32,982 bases of DNA from Planctomycetaceae bacterium (GTDB taxonomy: Bacteria > Planctomycetota > Planctomycetia > Planctomycetales > Planctomycetaceae), in assembly GCA_002722955.1 (NCBI GenBank), contig PBMZ01000215.1, positions 1 through 32,982 on the forward strand, read 5' to 3'. The translations under genes and the position numbers were made by a program. A model generated the notes under the pieces. It searched no databases, had not been told where the DNA came from, and saw nothing but the letters and a program-made list of their open reading frames with translations. Numbering within the stretch: position 1 is the stretch's first letter; every line of letters starts with the position of its first letter. Shown here piece after piece: positions 15,840 through 25,186 of the stretch.

Positions 15840-17513
15840 ATGTCACGACAATACATCTTCACGATCGAAGCTCTTACGAAGGTTTACGAGCAGAAAGAAG
15901 TCCTCAGCAACATTTGGCTCGCCTTTTTTCCCGGCGCGAAAATTGGCGTCCTTGGTAACAACGGAGCTGGCAAGAGTACGTTATTACGAATCATGGCGGG
16001 CGAGGACAACGATTTCATGGGTACAGCCCGGCCCATGAAGGGAATTCGCGTCGGATACTTTCCTCAAGAGCCACGTTTAGATCCTGAGAAAACGGTCGAC
16101 GAGTGCGTTCAAGAAGCTGTCGCCGAATCACAGGCGATCCTGGATCACTACAACGATATGAATATGAAGTTGGGTGAAGCTCTCTCGCCAGAAGAGATGG
16201 ACAAAGTCATCGAAGAGCAAGCACGCTATCAAGACAAAATCGATGCGGCCAATCTTTGGGAACTGGAACGCACTGTCGAGATTGCCAGCGATGCCATGCG
16301 GCTCCCGCCCAAAGACGCCAAAATCGATCATCTCTCCGGCGGCGAAAAGCGGCGTGTCGCGTTGTGTCAGCTCTTATTGCAAAACCCGGACATGCTATTG
16401 CTCGACGAGCCAACGAATCATTTGGACGCGGAGTCGGTCGCATGGCTCGAGCAATTCTTGCATAACTTTCCGGGCACTGTTGTTGCCATCACCCACGATC
16501 GATATTTCCTGGACAACGTCGCGGGTTGGATTCTAGAACTCGACCGTGGCGAAGGATTTCCGTACGAAGGCAACTACTCAAGTTGGCTCGAGCAAAAGCA
16601 AAAGCGGCTTGAGTTAGAAGAGCGGCACGAGACGAGACGCCAGAAGACATTGAAGCAAGAGCTTGAATGGGTCCGTCTGTCACCCAAAGCTCGCTCGACG
16701 AAGAACAAAGCTCGACTTCTGCGGTACGATGAATTGGTCGCGCGAGAATACGACGCGCGAGACGACGCGGCTGACATACAAATTCCCGTCAGCAACCCGC
16801 TAGGCGACTTAGTCGTTCGCGCCGAAGGCCTATCGAAGGCTTTTGACGATAAGTTGCTGTTCGAGGGGCTCGACTTCGATCTTCCTCGCGGAGGCATCGT
16901 TGGCGTCATCGGACCGAACGGGGCAGGCAAGACCACCTTATTCAAGATGATTATGGGGCTCGAAGAGCCAACCGCCGGCGAATTGCGCGTTGGCGAAACT
17001 GTCGAGCTGTCCTATGTCGACCAGATGCGAGACACCTTGGACGGGAGCAAGACGGTATACGAAGAGATCTCTGGCGGCAGCGATCATCTAAATATTGGCG
17101 GCACAAAGATTCATGCACGCAGTTATGTGGGACGCTTCAACTTTAAGGGCGCGGATCAGCAAAAGTTGGTGTCTCAGCTATCGGGCGGCGAACGCAATCG
17201 CGTCAACTTGGCCAAGCTACTCCGTTCGGGCGGAAACCTGCTGATGCTGGACGAACCGACAAACGATTTGGATGTCGACACGTTGCGAGCATTGGAAGAG
17301 GGATTGGACTCTTTCGGTGGCTGCGCCATCGTCGTAAGCCACGATCGGTGGTTCTTGGATCGCATTGCCACCCATATCTTGGCGTTCGAAGGCGACAGTA
17401 ATGTTGTCTGGTTCGAAGGCAATTACAAGATGTACGAGATTCAACGTCGAGAACGAATGGGAGCCGACGCTGATCAGCCATCTCGCATCAAATACAAACC
17501 GCTCACGCGTTAA
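15840..17513 (+). CDS. ettA: Energy-dependent translational throttle protein EttA (ABC-F)
   Basis: EttA binds the ribosomal E site and gates the first elongation step according to ATP/ADP. The 557-residue protein has two ABC domains: Walker A GNNGAGKST, signature LSGGEKRR and Walker B MLLLDEPTNHLD in the first; GPNGAGKTT, LSGGERNR and LLMLDEPTNDLD in the second. An arm insertion (EEMDKVIEEQARYQDKI region) lies in domain one and the P-site interaction linker (WLEQKQKRLELEERHETRRQ onward) lies between the domains; the whole follows E. coli EttA closely, including the C-terminal RIKYKPLTR. The ATG at 15840 matches the family start (MSRQYIFT); a TTG at 15810 would add ten residues. There is no clear Shine-Dalgarno sequence. 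It follows the SLOG gene by 30 bases. Confidence 0.95.
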   Translation: MSRQYIFTIEALTKVYEQKEVLSNIWLAFFPGAKIGVLGNNGAGKSTLLRIMAGEDNDFMGTARPMKGIRVGYFPQEPRLDPEKTVDECVQEAVAESQAILDHYNDMNMKLGEALSPEEMDKVIEEQARYQDKIDAANLWELERTVEIASDAMRLPPKDAKIDHLSGGEKRRVALCQLLLQNPDMLLLDEPTNHLDAESVAWLEQFLHNFPGTVVAITHDRYFLDNVAGWILELDRGEGFPYEGNYSSWLEQKQKRLELEERHETRRQKTLKQELEWVRLSPKARSTKNKARLLRYDELVAREYDARDDAADIQIPVSNPLGDLVVRAEGLSKAFDDKLLFEGLDFDLPRGGIVGVIGPNGAGKTTLFKMIMGLEEPTAGELRVGETVELSYVDQMRDTLDGSKTVYEEISGGSDHLNIGGTKIHARSYVGRFNFKGADQQKLVSQLSGGERNRVNLAKLLRSGGNLLMLDEPTNDLDVDTLRALEEGLDSFGGCAIVVSHDRWFLDRIATHILAFEGDSNVVWFEGNYKMYEIQRRERMGADADQPSRIKYKPLTR

Positions 17514-17725
17514 ATCGCAGAGACTCCTGCTCGGTTGGAGTCCGAAAAACTGGCTATCGTGTGAGCAAACTGTGTATTTTTCGTGAAGATTAGCTTTTCG
17601 ACAGATCCGCATAGCACAAAATCGCATTTCTTAATTGATCAAAAACTCACGTAGCTTTCACAGCAGATTCGTAGGCCGTCATTAGGCTCTATGGAGACAA
17701 AAAAACTACAGTAAGGGAGATCGAT

Positions 17726-17962
17726 ATGCGATTTTCAGATTGGGACGAATCCCCAATCAACGATTTCCGGTTCGACGAACCTGAAGAATTCTTGAGTCCC
17801 AGCACTCAACAAGCAGACATCGAATCAAACGATCCAACACCGACAGAAATCCGCCGAGCTTGCTTGGAAATCCAGACGACCTGGAGCGAGGCCGAGCGTC
17901 GCTTTCGCGCCGGCTTGCGACGCGGCTGGGAAGTGGAAACGGCCAAGCTTCAACTTCAATAG
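17726..17962 (+). CDS. Small acidic protein of unknown function
   Basis: This is a 78-residue protein supported by a strong ribosome site, AAGGGAG, six bases before the ATG at 17726. The N-terminal half is acidic and probably disordered (DWDESPINDF, FDEPEEFLSP). The C-terminal half is a predicted helix with TPTEIRRACLEIQTTWSEAE followed by an Arg-rich stretch (RRFRAGLRRGWEVE). I believe similar short proteins with a SEAERR..RAG motif exist in other planctomycetes, but this is memory. There is no membrane segment. The 212-base upstream gap leaves room for its own promoter. Its last seven bases overlap the 3' end of the convergent RNase Z-like gene. Confidence 0.7.
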   Translation: MRFSDWDESPINDFRFDEPEEFLSPSTQQADIESNDPTPTEIRRACLEIQTTWSEAERRFRAGLRRGWEVETAKLQLQ

Positions 17963-18846
17963 AGTTCGGTTGATTCCGGAAAAGTTGCCTCTTCTTCACT
18001 CTCACCACACATCCAAAGATGCAGTCGGTCGCGTAGCGAATCGGGCAACTTGCGGTTAACCGCCTTTTCCAGTTGGCGTTCGTGATATCGCGTGCTGAAA
18101 TGCGCGACGATCACCAGTTCGTTTTGGAACTTGTCCGCGCGTTCCAAGATATCGTCCAAGTGCGTATGCCCGAACTTGTGGATCTTTTCCTTGCGGTGCT
18201 CCGGACGATAAAACGTCAATTCCGTGATGAGAACTTGAGCTTGGTAGACTGGCGGGAAATTGTCCAAACCCGCTGGCGCCGTATCACCGGTGTAGCACAC
18301 CAGCGGAACACGGACCTCGGTTGTGACCTCTTCACCCGAGAGTCGCAGGTCCCGAATTTGGTCTTGCGAGAGGCCGCGCAATTCTTCTTTGAGCTTCTTG
18401 CGCCGGTCCCAAACGACATAGCCGACCGAAGGCACGGTGTGTTTGGTAGCAAACGGCGTGACAACATGCTCGCGAGACAATTCGATCTCGTCGCCTTCTT
18501 TGACGCCAACAAGATTGCAAACCATGCGGCCTCGATCCAGCTTTTGCCATGACCGCAACATACGCTCGGTCGGATCAACAACTTCTTCAGGCAAATAAAT
18601 TGTCGGCGGCTCCATCTTCATCATCCGTCGCCGCGCCACGTATTGGGGGAGCGCCGCCATGTGATCAAGGTGCGCGTGCGTGATGAAGAAGGTCTTAGTG
18701 CCCATGTACGACCACGGGCTGCCTCCCATGTCGAAGCCGATCTTGAGTTCGGGGATTCGCCAATAGCTTTGCACGGCAGCGCGCGAGTAACCCTCAATGG
18801 TTAGCGCTTTGTGTTTGAGCGATCGATAAGGAAGATTGTGGATCAT
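17956..18846 (-). CDS. Metallo-beta-lactamase-fold hydrolase, ribonuclease Z-like
   Basis: This 296-residue cytoplasmic protein has the zinc-binding HAHLDH at 57-62 in a THAHLDHMAALP context that matches the tRNase Z family, a GDT strand end (CYTGDTAP), a later FGHTHLDD histidine cluster and AHFSTRYHERQ, the family's final zinc His followed by Ser-x-Arg-Tyr. RNase Z cuts the 3' trailer from tRNA precursors. The N-terminus (GYSRAAVQSYWRIPELKIGFDMGG) is somewhat unlike standard bacterial RNase Z, and I do not see a clear flexible-arm exosite, so a related MBL hydrolase is possible. It lies 33 bases downstream of the Gfo/Idh/MocA gene on the same strand, so the two are probably co-transcribed. 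Confidence 0.8.
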   Translation of the reverse strand: MIHNLPYRSLKHKALTIEGYSRAAVQSYWRIPELKIGFDMGGSPWSYMGTKTFFITHAHLDHMAALPQYVARRRMMKMEPPTIYLPEEVVDPTERMLRSWQKLDRGRMVCNLVGVKEGDEIELSREHVVTPFATKHTVPSVGYVVWDRRKKLKEELRGLSQDQIRDLRLSGEEVTTEVRVPLVCYTGDTAPAGLDNFPPVYQAQVLITELTFYRPEHRKEKIHKFGHTHLDDILERADKFQNELVIVAHFSTRYHERQLEKAVNRKLPDSLRDRLHLWMCGESEEEATFPESTELY

Positions 18847-18879
18847 TGATCGTGGCTAGCGGAGTATTCGCCCGCGGTC

Positions 18880-19974
18880 TTAGCTAACGCGAACGAGACG
18901 TCCGGATTCGATACTCTTGGCTTCGGAATAACACAACTTCAGAGCATCACGTGCCAGCGTGCCGGAAAGAATCCGTGGCGTCTCGCCAGAGCGAATTCCA
19001 TCGACGGCAACTTGCAACTCGGACGTGAAGGCTGCACACCAGTCGTCCCCACCCTTTAACTTCGGTTCGGTAGCCTTGCCCGAATTGGTAATCAGAGTCA
19101 GTGGCCGATTGACAACCCACTCGCCCGCATACGTTCCAGCGTCGTAAAGCAGGGTCGCTTTCTCCAAATAAATCTCGAACCCATGTCCGAAGGCGAGCCC
19201 CTTTGCGGCAATCCCACCGCTGACGCAAGTGACAGCAAGCTCTGAATCTTCATAGACATAGTTCGTGTGCAGATGGTTCACCAGTCCGTCTTGCAGAATT
19301 CCGCGCGAGTAAACCTGCTTGGGCACTCCGCAGATCAAGCTGATGTAATGATTGTCATGAATGTGGAGATCCACGCCCCATCCGCCAAGCTTGCGGAAAT
19401 CGCTCCTGTCCGCGGACCAGTTTGGTTGGGCGATGACGCGGCGAAAGTGAGCCGCCTTAACCGCGCCGTACTTGCCCTTTTCGATGCACTCGGACGCATA
19501 GCGGAATTCGGGAAAGAACGGTAGCACTTGAGCGACCATTAATTGAACGCCAGCTTTTTCGGCAGCCTTGACCATTCGATTCGCCGCCGCAAGCTCGACC
19601 GCAATCGGCTTTTCGACAAGCACGTGCTTGCCAGCTTTGATCGCTTCCATGGTGACCTGCTCGTGTTGATCCGTCGGCAGGCAGATGTCGACCAGATCGA
19701 TATTCGGATCCGCAAGCAAGTCGTGGTAGTCACTGTACGCAGTCAGTGGCGACAAATCGTAATTCCCACCGGGTGGGCCAAAGTTGCCTTGGACCATCGT
19801 CCAGTCTCCGGCAAGCTTTTTCTTGTTGCGAGTGGCAAAAGCAACGACCTTACCTCCTCGAAGCTTGCTTCCTGAGATGCACCGTTTTCCGGACTTGTCC
19901 ACGAATTTCGTAGCGCCTTCGAAGTGGGTCATTCCCATGAAACCCGCGCCAATGATGCCAATTCGAACTGCCAT
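18880..19974 (-). CDS. Gfo/Idh/MocA-family NAD(P)-dependent oxidoreductase
   Basis: The 364-residue protein begins with a Rossmann loop IGIIGAGFMGMTHFEG, has YSDYHDLLADPNIDLVDICLPTDQH and the conserved HVLVEKPIA (the EKP motif whose Lys helps catalysis), then a C-terminal beta domain with GGWGVDLHIHDNHY carrying the Asp/His positions expected of the catalytic site. The family oxidises or reduces sugars, inositols and related compounds with NAD(P); planctomycetes hold many copies and the substrate cannot be read from sequence. There is no Tat or Sec signal, so it is cytoplasmic. AGAGG stands about eight bases before the ATG at 19974. It is first in a two-gene minus-strand unit with the RNase Z-like gene. 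Confidence 0.92.
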   Translation of the reverse strand: MAVRIGIIGAGFMGMTHFEGATKFVDKSGKRCISGSKLRGGKVVAFATRNKKKLAGDWTMVQGNFGPPGGNYDLSPLTAYSDYHDLLADPNIDLVDICLPTDQHEQVTMEAIKAGKHVLVEKPIAVELAAANRMVKAAEKAGVQLMVAQVLPFFPEFRYASECIEKGKYGAVKAAHFRRVIAQPNWSADRSDFRKLGGWGVDLHIHDNHYISLICGVPKQVYSRGILQDGLVNHLHTNYVYEDSELAVTCVSGGIAAKGLAFGHGFEIYLEKATLLYDAGTYAGEWVVNRPLTLITNSGKATEPKLKGGDDWCAAFTSELQVAVDGIRSGETPRILSGTLARDALKLCYSEAKSIESGRLVRVS

Positions 19975-20150
19975 TGAAGTGCCTCTGCCTGGATGCTGAA
20001 TTGCTCCAACCTGTAAGTCGAAGCAGCGATTTGAAGTAAGAAGATCGATCGCTCACTAGCATCTTTTCGTTCGAGCCGCGAGTCAAGTCGCTATCGTTCG
20101 AGACTTCGGCATCCGACAAAAAATCCCAGTGAGGAGAAGACGTGATAGGT

Positions 20151-20204
20151 GCCTAAAAAATAGGCATGCGACTGTTGCCTAAAAAACAAGCAGGCGACAG
20201 TCGC
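20151..20204. repeat. Two adjacent hairpins sharing GCCTAAAAAA
   Basis: GCCTA (20151-20155) pairs with TAGGC (20161-20165) around A5. Then GCGACTGTTGCCT (20168-20180) pairs with AGGCGACAGTCGC (20192-20204), 13 positions with one G-T. GCCTAAAAAA occurs once in each. There is no T-tract after the stems, so I do not call a terminator. Confidence 0.5.
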
Positions 20205-20350
20205 GTGATTGAGCTGTTGCTTTTGCTTTGCGGTATTTTGCGGTGGAGTCGGCGGTTCGGGGTGGGGGTGGAAAACTTTAGGGAATCGTGCCCGCCAGGG
20301 CGAGGGTGGCTGGCAATCCAAGTTTTGGGCTGATATCCTTTTGATGTCGT

Positions 20351-20496
20351 GCTCGATTTGACGACAGCTGGCAGTCCGGAAATCGAGCGGCCTACTTTCT
20401 ATCGGCCATTATTTGCCGATAGGCTCAACCCAAGTGTGTGCATTGTGCGCTTGGCATTTTTGTCAAACGTGCAAGTTCAATCGATAGGACGTTTGA
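20351..20496 (+). promoter_or_regulatory. Structured leader of csrA with four stems
   Basis: Perfect stems: GCTCGATTT (20351-20359) with AAATCGAGC (20380-20388); CTATCGGC (20399-20406) with GCCGATAG (20415-20422); TCAAACGT (20463-20470) with ACGTTTGA (20489-20496). Between the second and third lies CCAAGTG (20430-20436) with CGCTTGG (20448-20454), one G-T, followed two bases later by five T (20457-20461), which could act as an attenuator. All are upstream of csrA on the plus strand. Function is inferred. Confidence 0.5.
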
Positions 20497-20514
20497 TAGG
20501 CTTGGCAGGCAACT

Positions 20515-20534
20515 AACAAGGAAGAGCTAAGGAG
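20515..20534 (+). promoter_or_regulatory. Candidate CsrA binding sites overlapping the csrA ribosome site
   Basis: AACAAGGAAG resembles the ACARGGA core of the CsrA consensus, and a second GGA lies in AAGGAG, the Shine-Dalgarno sequence at 20529-20534. GGA in both positions fits the known pattern of CsrA repressing its own translation in other bacteria. It is inference here. Confidence 0.45.
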
Positions 20535-20541
20535 AATGGCC

Positions 20542-20754
20542 ATGCTGGTACTTTCAAGGAAGCCGGGTGAGCGAATCTTGATTGGTGACGAAGTTTCCGT
20601 AACCATTGTTCGCATCGGACCAAACACTGTTCGACTGGGTATTGACGCCCCGCGCAACATGAATATTGTGCGCGAAGAGCTATGCGTCGAAGTCCCAATA
20701 ACAGGGCTCGATGACACCGATCATCCCACCTCTGGCCCCAATCGACCAAGGTAG
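20542..20754 (+). CDS. csrA: Carbon storage regulator CsrA (RNA-binding translational regulator)
   Basis: CsrA is a dimeric RNA-binding protein that represses or stabilises target mRNAs by binding GGA motifs near ribosome sites, controlling carbon flow, motility and biofilm. The second ATG (20542) was chosen: AAGGAG ends eight bases before it, whereas it abuts the ATG at 20536, and the family starts MLVLSRKPGE exactly. The 70-residue protein carries MLVLSRKPGERILIGDEV and NIVREEL, the two RNA-contacting edges, with Arg of the VREE motif in place. The C-terminal tail (DDTDHPTSGPNRPR) is poorly conserved. It is not beside fliW or flagellin genes as in many bacteria; the window's fliM is 7 kb away. 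Confidence 0.95.
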   Translation: MLVLSRKPGERILIGDEVSVTIVRIGPNTVRLGIDAPRNMNIVREELCVEVPITGLDDTDHPTSGPNRPR

Positions 20755-20831
20755 AACAATTGATTCGTCGCCCCATTTCGCCCGAAAAGGCGAGGTCGGT
20801 GCCCCTTCGCGGCTTGAGGGCTGAACACGCA

Positions 20832-21128
20832 ATGCCAGAGAATGCTGCTGGTAATGAACCAACCCCTTGGCGCTACGTTTTTCACGGCCGAGTCCAAGGG
20901 GTTAGTTTTCGCTTCACAACCAATTCCATAGGCCGACGCTTTCCGGTTCGCGGCTATGTCAAGAACCAACCCAACGGCACAGTCGAAATGATTTGTATCG
21001 CCGACGAACAAACTCGGAAAGCCTTCTTAGAGGCAATCAGCGACGCCTTTCCCAACAACATCACAGACGTTGACATCGAACAGCTTTCGTCTTGTCCCGA
21101 GTACGAAAACTTCACAGTCGTGTACTGA
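20832..21128 (+). CDS. acyP: Acylphosphatase
   Basis: Acylphosphatase hydrolyses acyl phosphates such as carbamoyl phosphate and 1,3-bisphosphoglycerate. The ATG at 20832 gives 98 residues, the usual size, and starts 16 residues before the first strand; a TTG at 20760 would add 24 residues that do not look like the family. GRVQGVSFRFTT carries the catalytic Arg of the phosphate cradle, and GYVKNQPNGTVEM carries the catalytic Asn in the expected VxN context. The signature is complete. It follows csrA by 77 bases in the same direction, so a shared transcript is possible. The rest of the 261-base gap up to gmd shows no gene. Confidence 0.92.
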   Translation: MPENAAGNEPTPWRYVFHGRVQGVSFRFTTNSIGRRFPVRGYVKNQPNGTVEMICIADEQTRKAFLEAISDAFPNNITDVDIEQLSSCPEYENFTVVY

Positions 21129-21281
21129 CACGGCTGGTCAAAGCCGACTTGTTTGAGCTACCCATCCGCTACGGTAGTCGGCTACTAACGTTCATTTTCT
21201 GGTCTCTCATTCCCGTTTCATTACCGAGAAGACTTGCCGGTGCCACTTTCTATATCATGGGCGAGAATCCGGGCAATCGGG

Positions 21282-21326
21282 GTACATCAAGAATGTCTTG
21301 ACAGCCTCAAGATGTACGAGTACCGT
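21282..21326 (+). promoter_or_regulatory. Promoter-like element upstream of gmd with operator-like dyad
   Basis: TTGACA at 21298-21303, a 17-base spacer and TACCGT at 21321-21326 form a promoter-like pair with a weak -10. GTACATC at 21282-21288 and its reverse complement GATGTAC at 21311-21317 flank the -35, and GTAC-GA-GTAC (21314-21323) runs into the -10. A closely related sequence occurs at 22594-22625. It is 64 bases before the gmd start. Confidence 0.55.
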
Positions 21327-21389
21327 TCCGCACGTTTCAAAATCCGCAGAGATGCTACGGGATAAAGACGTCAGCAAAAGGGGTAAAGG

Positions 21390-22439
<1,050 letters not shown>

Positions 22440-22797
22440 GATGCACATTCTTGATTCCTTTAGGTAAGAGCAAAGCCCCAATCCATTACACACCTTGGCC
22501 TTACCCAAGATTGGTGGACAGTGAGCATTTCGTCGAAAGCTTAACCAATCACAAAGTGTGGAATCCCTTTTGCGCGGGCGATCATTAAAGGTCGTCTTGA
22601 CAGTTCCATGATGTACCAGTACGTTCCCGCCCTCTCCATACTTGAGTCCGCCATAAAGTGCCCTGGTGACGGTTGTGAAAATCTCAGGTTCACCGTAGGA
22701 CATTTGGTGACGTACGTACTCAGTAGCACTCTCCCTTGATTTCCACATCAATATCGTCAGTGTATTTTGCATTGGTTTGCAACGGCCAAGTTGATTC
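22440..22797. other. Intergenic region between gmd and the flippase gene
   Basis: No gene is supported in this 358-base stretch. It contains the second copy of the promoter-like element (22594-22625), a GTACGTAC palindrome near 22707-22720, and a weak nested stem at about 22478-22514. A long minus-strand frame crosses it but overlaps both neighbouring genes and has no recognisable product. Confidence 0.6.
22594..22625 (+). promoter_or_regulatory. Promoter-like element upstream of the flippase gene
   Basis: GTCTTGACAG, then ATGTAC and AGTAC at the same spacing as in the element upstream of gmd. TTGACA is at 22597-22602, the spacer is 17 bases, and TACGTT is at 22620-22625; GTAC-CA-GTAC (22613-22622) overlaps the -10. 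It stands 173 bases before the flippase start, which would give a long leader. Confidence 0.5.
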
Positions 22798-24351
22798 ATG
22801 ACGCGATCAGCTATTACTGTCATTCTGATTTCAGGGGTACAGTTTCTCTTCACTGTCCTCGGACAGGCAATCGTTACATGGCGTTTTGGGGCATCCAAGG
22901 AGACAGATGCGTTCATCTTGGCCTGTACGCCTCCGCTTATCGTCACCACCGCATTGTCTTGGGCAAGTAGCCTCGTCGCCGTCCCAATCTTCGTCAAAGA
23001 ATTCGCCAAATCAGGGTCACATCAGGCGTGGAGAATTGGAAGTGCGTTTGTCTTCTCAGCGATCGTCGTTGTAACTCTTATTGCAAGCTTAGGGTTCGTC
23101 TTCTCGTGGAAATTGTCGAGTGCGTTAGCTCCCGGTTTCTCCGCGGAGCAGCTTTCGCTTGCCTCTCAAGTAATGAAAGTGTGCTGGCTCTCGTCTTCGG
23201 TGTTGGTTGTTGCCAGCGTATTGATTGCTATTCGTAACTGTCGAGAGCAATTCGCGTTGACTTCCGCGAGTGCTCTGTTCGGGCCATTGGGCACTGTTTT
23301 AGGAGCTCTGCTTCTGACTGAGCAATTCGGCATAGTTGGGGTGGCTATCGGGCAATTCGTAGGAACAGTCGCTCAGTTGATGTTATTGAGCTCGCGCATA
23401 ATTTCTCCGAACAGGATTTGGATTCCGACTGATCTTGGTAACTGCAAGGCGACGCTGCGAACGGCTGCAGTGATGGCAATCCCAGTCGCAATCGGCGGTT
23501 CTGTGTATCTACTGCTGCCGTGTATCGAACGTTTCTACGCCTCAGAGTTCGGTGAAGGCGCCATCTCATATCTGGGATTGGCCCAACGTTTGGGGGCGAC
23601 CGTTTTTCCCATCCTGGCCGTTGGCTTAGCAACACCTTTGGCAACCAAATTGGCGAAATCGCCTGAAGTTCAGTCGCACTTCCAGACGTCCGGTCTCCTT
23701 TCGAGCGTTACTCGTGGGTTCCTCGTTGTGACGATTCCGTTAGTTGTCTTATCACCGGCGTATGCGGAGCCCCTGATTCGCACATGCTTCGAGCATGGCC
23801 AGTTCACGCGTGAAAACACCGTCGCTGTGGCCCGCATTCTTCCGCTTTATACGCTCGGTGCATGCGCTTCTGCGTACGGAACGATCCTCGGTCGAGCATT
23901 TTCTGCCGTGTTTTCGGATACATGGACACCCGTGGCTGCATTGTCAGGAATGCTGGTTTTCTATGTCGTGGCGTGTGAATTGTCGGTGCGGACATTGGGT
24001 TGTGAAGCACTGGCACTGGCCTCATGCATTTATTGGGTCTTTTCGACAGCGATTCAATGTGCTGTTCTGAGATTTCGTTTAGGCATCGCCGGTGGGATGC
24101 GAATTCTGACTGTGACCTCTTGCTGCACGATTTCGGCGGCACTGACGACGGTAATTTTAATGGTCTTTACGCCATATCTTTCCCCGGTTGCTGCTTGCAG
24201 TGCGGTGCTTGTTGGCTTTGTTGTTTATGCGTGGATGGCGAAATCTGTTTTTCGAGTGGACGAAGTTTCGACCATTCTAAGATCAATCAGAAACGTCATC
24301 CTCTATTCTCGCTTCAAACATCAAGAAGCTTGTCGCGCATCGTCGAATTAA
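22798..24351 (+). CDS. MurJ/Wzx-type lipid-linked saccharide flippase (MOP superfamily)
   Basis: This 517-residue inner-membrane protein has about 13-14 hydrophobic segments. The N-terminus (FTVLGQAIVTWRFGASKETDAF) has the MVF/MurJ pattern with Phe-Gly-x-x-x-x-x-Asp-Ala-Phe. ALAPGFSAEQLSLA matches the conserved APGF segment after the third helix, and CFEHGQFTRENT matches the MurJ LF.HG.FT..T motif. MurJ itself flips lipid II, but placement between gmd and methyltransferases in a surface polysaccharide cluster points to export of a lipid-linked glycan repeat, the Wzx role. There is no clear Shine-Dalgarno sequence. The end (ACRASSN) lacks the Ala-Ala tail of its neighbours. The next gene starts 27 bases later. 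Confidence 0.88.
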   Translation: MTRSAITVILISGVQFLFTVLGQAIVTWRFGASKETDAFILACTPPLIVTTALSWASSLVAVPIFVKEFAKSGSHQAWRIGSAFVFSAIVVVTLIASLGFVFSWKLSSALAPGFSAEQLSLASQVMKVCWLSSSVLVVASVLIAIRNCREQFALTSASALFGPLGTVLGALLLTEQFGIVGVAIGQFVGTVAQLMLLSSRIISPNRIWIPTDLGNCKATLRTAAVMAIPVAIGGSVYLLLPCIERFYASEFGEGAISYLGLAQRLGATVFPILAVGLATPLATKLAKSPEVQSHFQTSGLLSSVTRGFLVVTIPLVVLSPAYAEPLIRTCFEHGQFTRENTVAVARILPLYTLGACASAYGTILGRAFSAVFSDTWTPVAALSGMLVFYVVACELSVRTLGCEALALASCIYWVFSTAIQCAVLRFRLGIAGGMRILTVTSCCTISAALTTVILMVFTPYLSPVAACSAVLVGFVVYAWMAKSVFRVDEVSTILRSIRNVILYSRFKHQEACRASSN

Positions 24352-24378
24352 ACAAGACGCGTTTTTTCGAGTTGAATC

Positions 24379-25128
24379 ATGGTTCTAAACTCCATTGAAA
24401 AGGTCGGTCTCTATCTAAATGCAATCGAGGGCACGTCTGGGTTCTTATGCCTGCTTGATCGGTTGTTCCGGCGAAACAATATTACTCGCTTGATTCGAAT
24501 TGCAGGGACCCCGATTCGCGTTCGCACGAATTCTCCTGACGTGTTTGTTGCGATTGACAGCCTATACCACAAGGAATACGACCACATTCGATGTGCTAAT
24601 CCGAAAACCATTGTCGATGCGGGAGCCAACATCGGCACATCGTCGATCGCTTTTGCGATGCGCTTTCCAACAGCCCAGATCTTTGCCATTGAGCCAGAAG
24701 CGCGAAACTTCGAAATGTTGGTAAGCAATACTCGTTCGTTTCCAAATATTATTCCAATTCATGCTGCGATTTGGGGGGCTAACGAAACTCGAACAATTCT
24801 TGATCAGAACTCTGGCCATTGGGGATACACCGTCGCGAACACGCAATTAGCCAGCGGGGAATTGAATCAAGAAGTTGTTTGCATGACCGTAGGGCATTTA
24901 TTGGACGAATATCAATTGGATCAGATCGACATCCTTAAGGTTGATATCGAAGGCTCCGAAAAGGAAGTGTTTGAATGTCCAGGAGACTGGATTGGCCAAG
25001 TGCAAGTAATCACTGTGGAGCTGCACGAGTCAATTCGCGCAGGGTGCGAGGATGCGTTTTTCTCCGCTACGCGCGACTTTTCTTCCTTTGAGCGACATGG
25101 CGAGAAGATAACAGCCTATCGGATGTGA
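24379..25128 (+). CDS. FkbM-family methyltransferase
   Basis: This 249-residue SAM-dependent methyltransferase has IVDAGANIGTSSIAFAMRFP (about residues 76-95) as the SAM-binding loop, with the FkbM-type Asp-x-Gly-Ala-Asn-Ile-Gly. AIEPEARNFEMLVSN follows as the ribose-binding acidic loop, and DILKVDIEGSEKEVFE is the family's third signature. FkbM enzymes O-methylate hydroxyls of polyketides and sugars; in a polysaccharide cluster, sugar O-methylation is the natural guess. The N-terminal 70 residues (IEKVGLYLNAIEGTSGFLCL onward) are probably a substrate-side helix and strand. There is no signal peptide. It follows the flippase gene by 27 bases and precedes the next methyltransferase by 58. It ends TAYRM, without the Ala-Ala tail. 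Confidence 0.9.
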   Translation: MVLNSIEKVGLYLNAIEGTSGFLCLLDRLFRRNNITRLIRIAGTPIRVRTNSPDVFVAIDSLYHKEYDHIRCANPKTIVDAGANIGTSSIAFAMRFPTAQIFAIEPEARNFEMLVSNTRSFPNIIPIHAAIWGANETRTILDQNSGHWGYTVANTQLASGELNQEVVCMTVGHLLDEYQLDQIDILKVDIEGSEKEVFECPGDWIGQVQVITVELHESIRAGCEDAFFSATRDFSSFERHGEKITAYRM

Positions 25129-25186
25129 CTTAGCTGCCATTCAGGTCATTGGACACCAACTACTTTAGGAGTCTAAGAGGGAACTG

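Larger units (their letters stand above)
19975..20541. other. Long intergenic region between the oxidoreductase and csrA
   Basis: No gene is seen in this 567-base stretch. It must hold the promoter of the minus-strand oxidoreductase and the promoter and leader of csrA. It contains two A-rich hairpins near 20151-20204 and a series of stems from 20351 to 20496, all listed separately. Confidence 0.6.

Noticed and set aside
20151..20204. Terminator for the oxidoreductase or a phage attachment site
   Set aside because: It is upstream, not downstream, of the oxidoreductase, has no T-tract after the stems, and there is no integrase or tRNA gene nearby.
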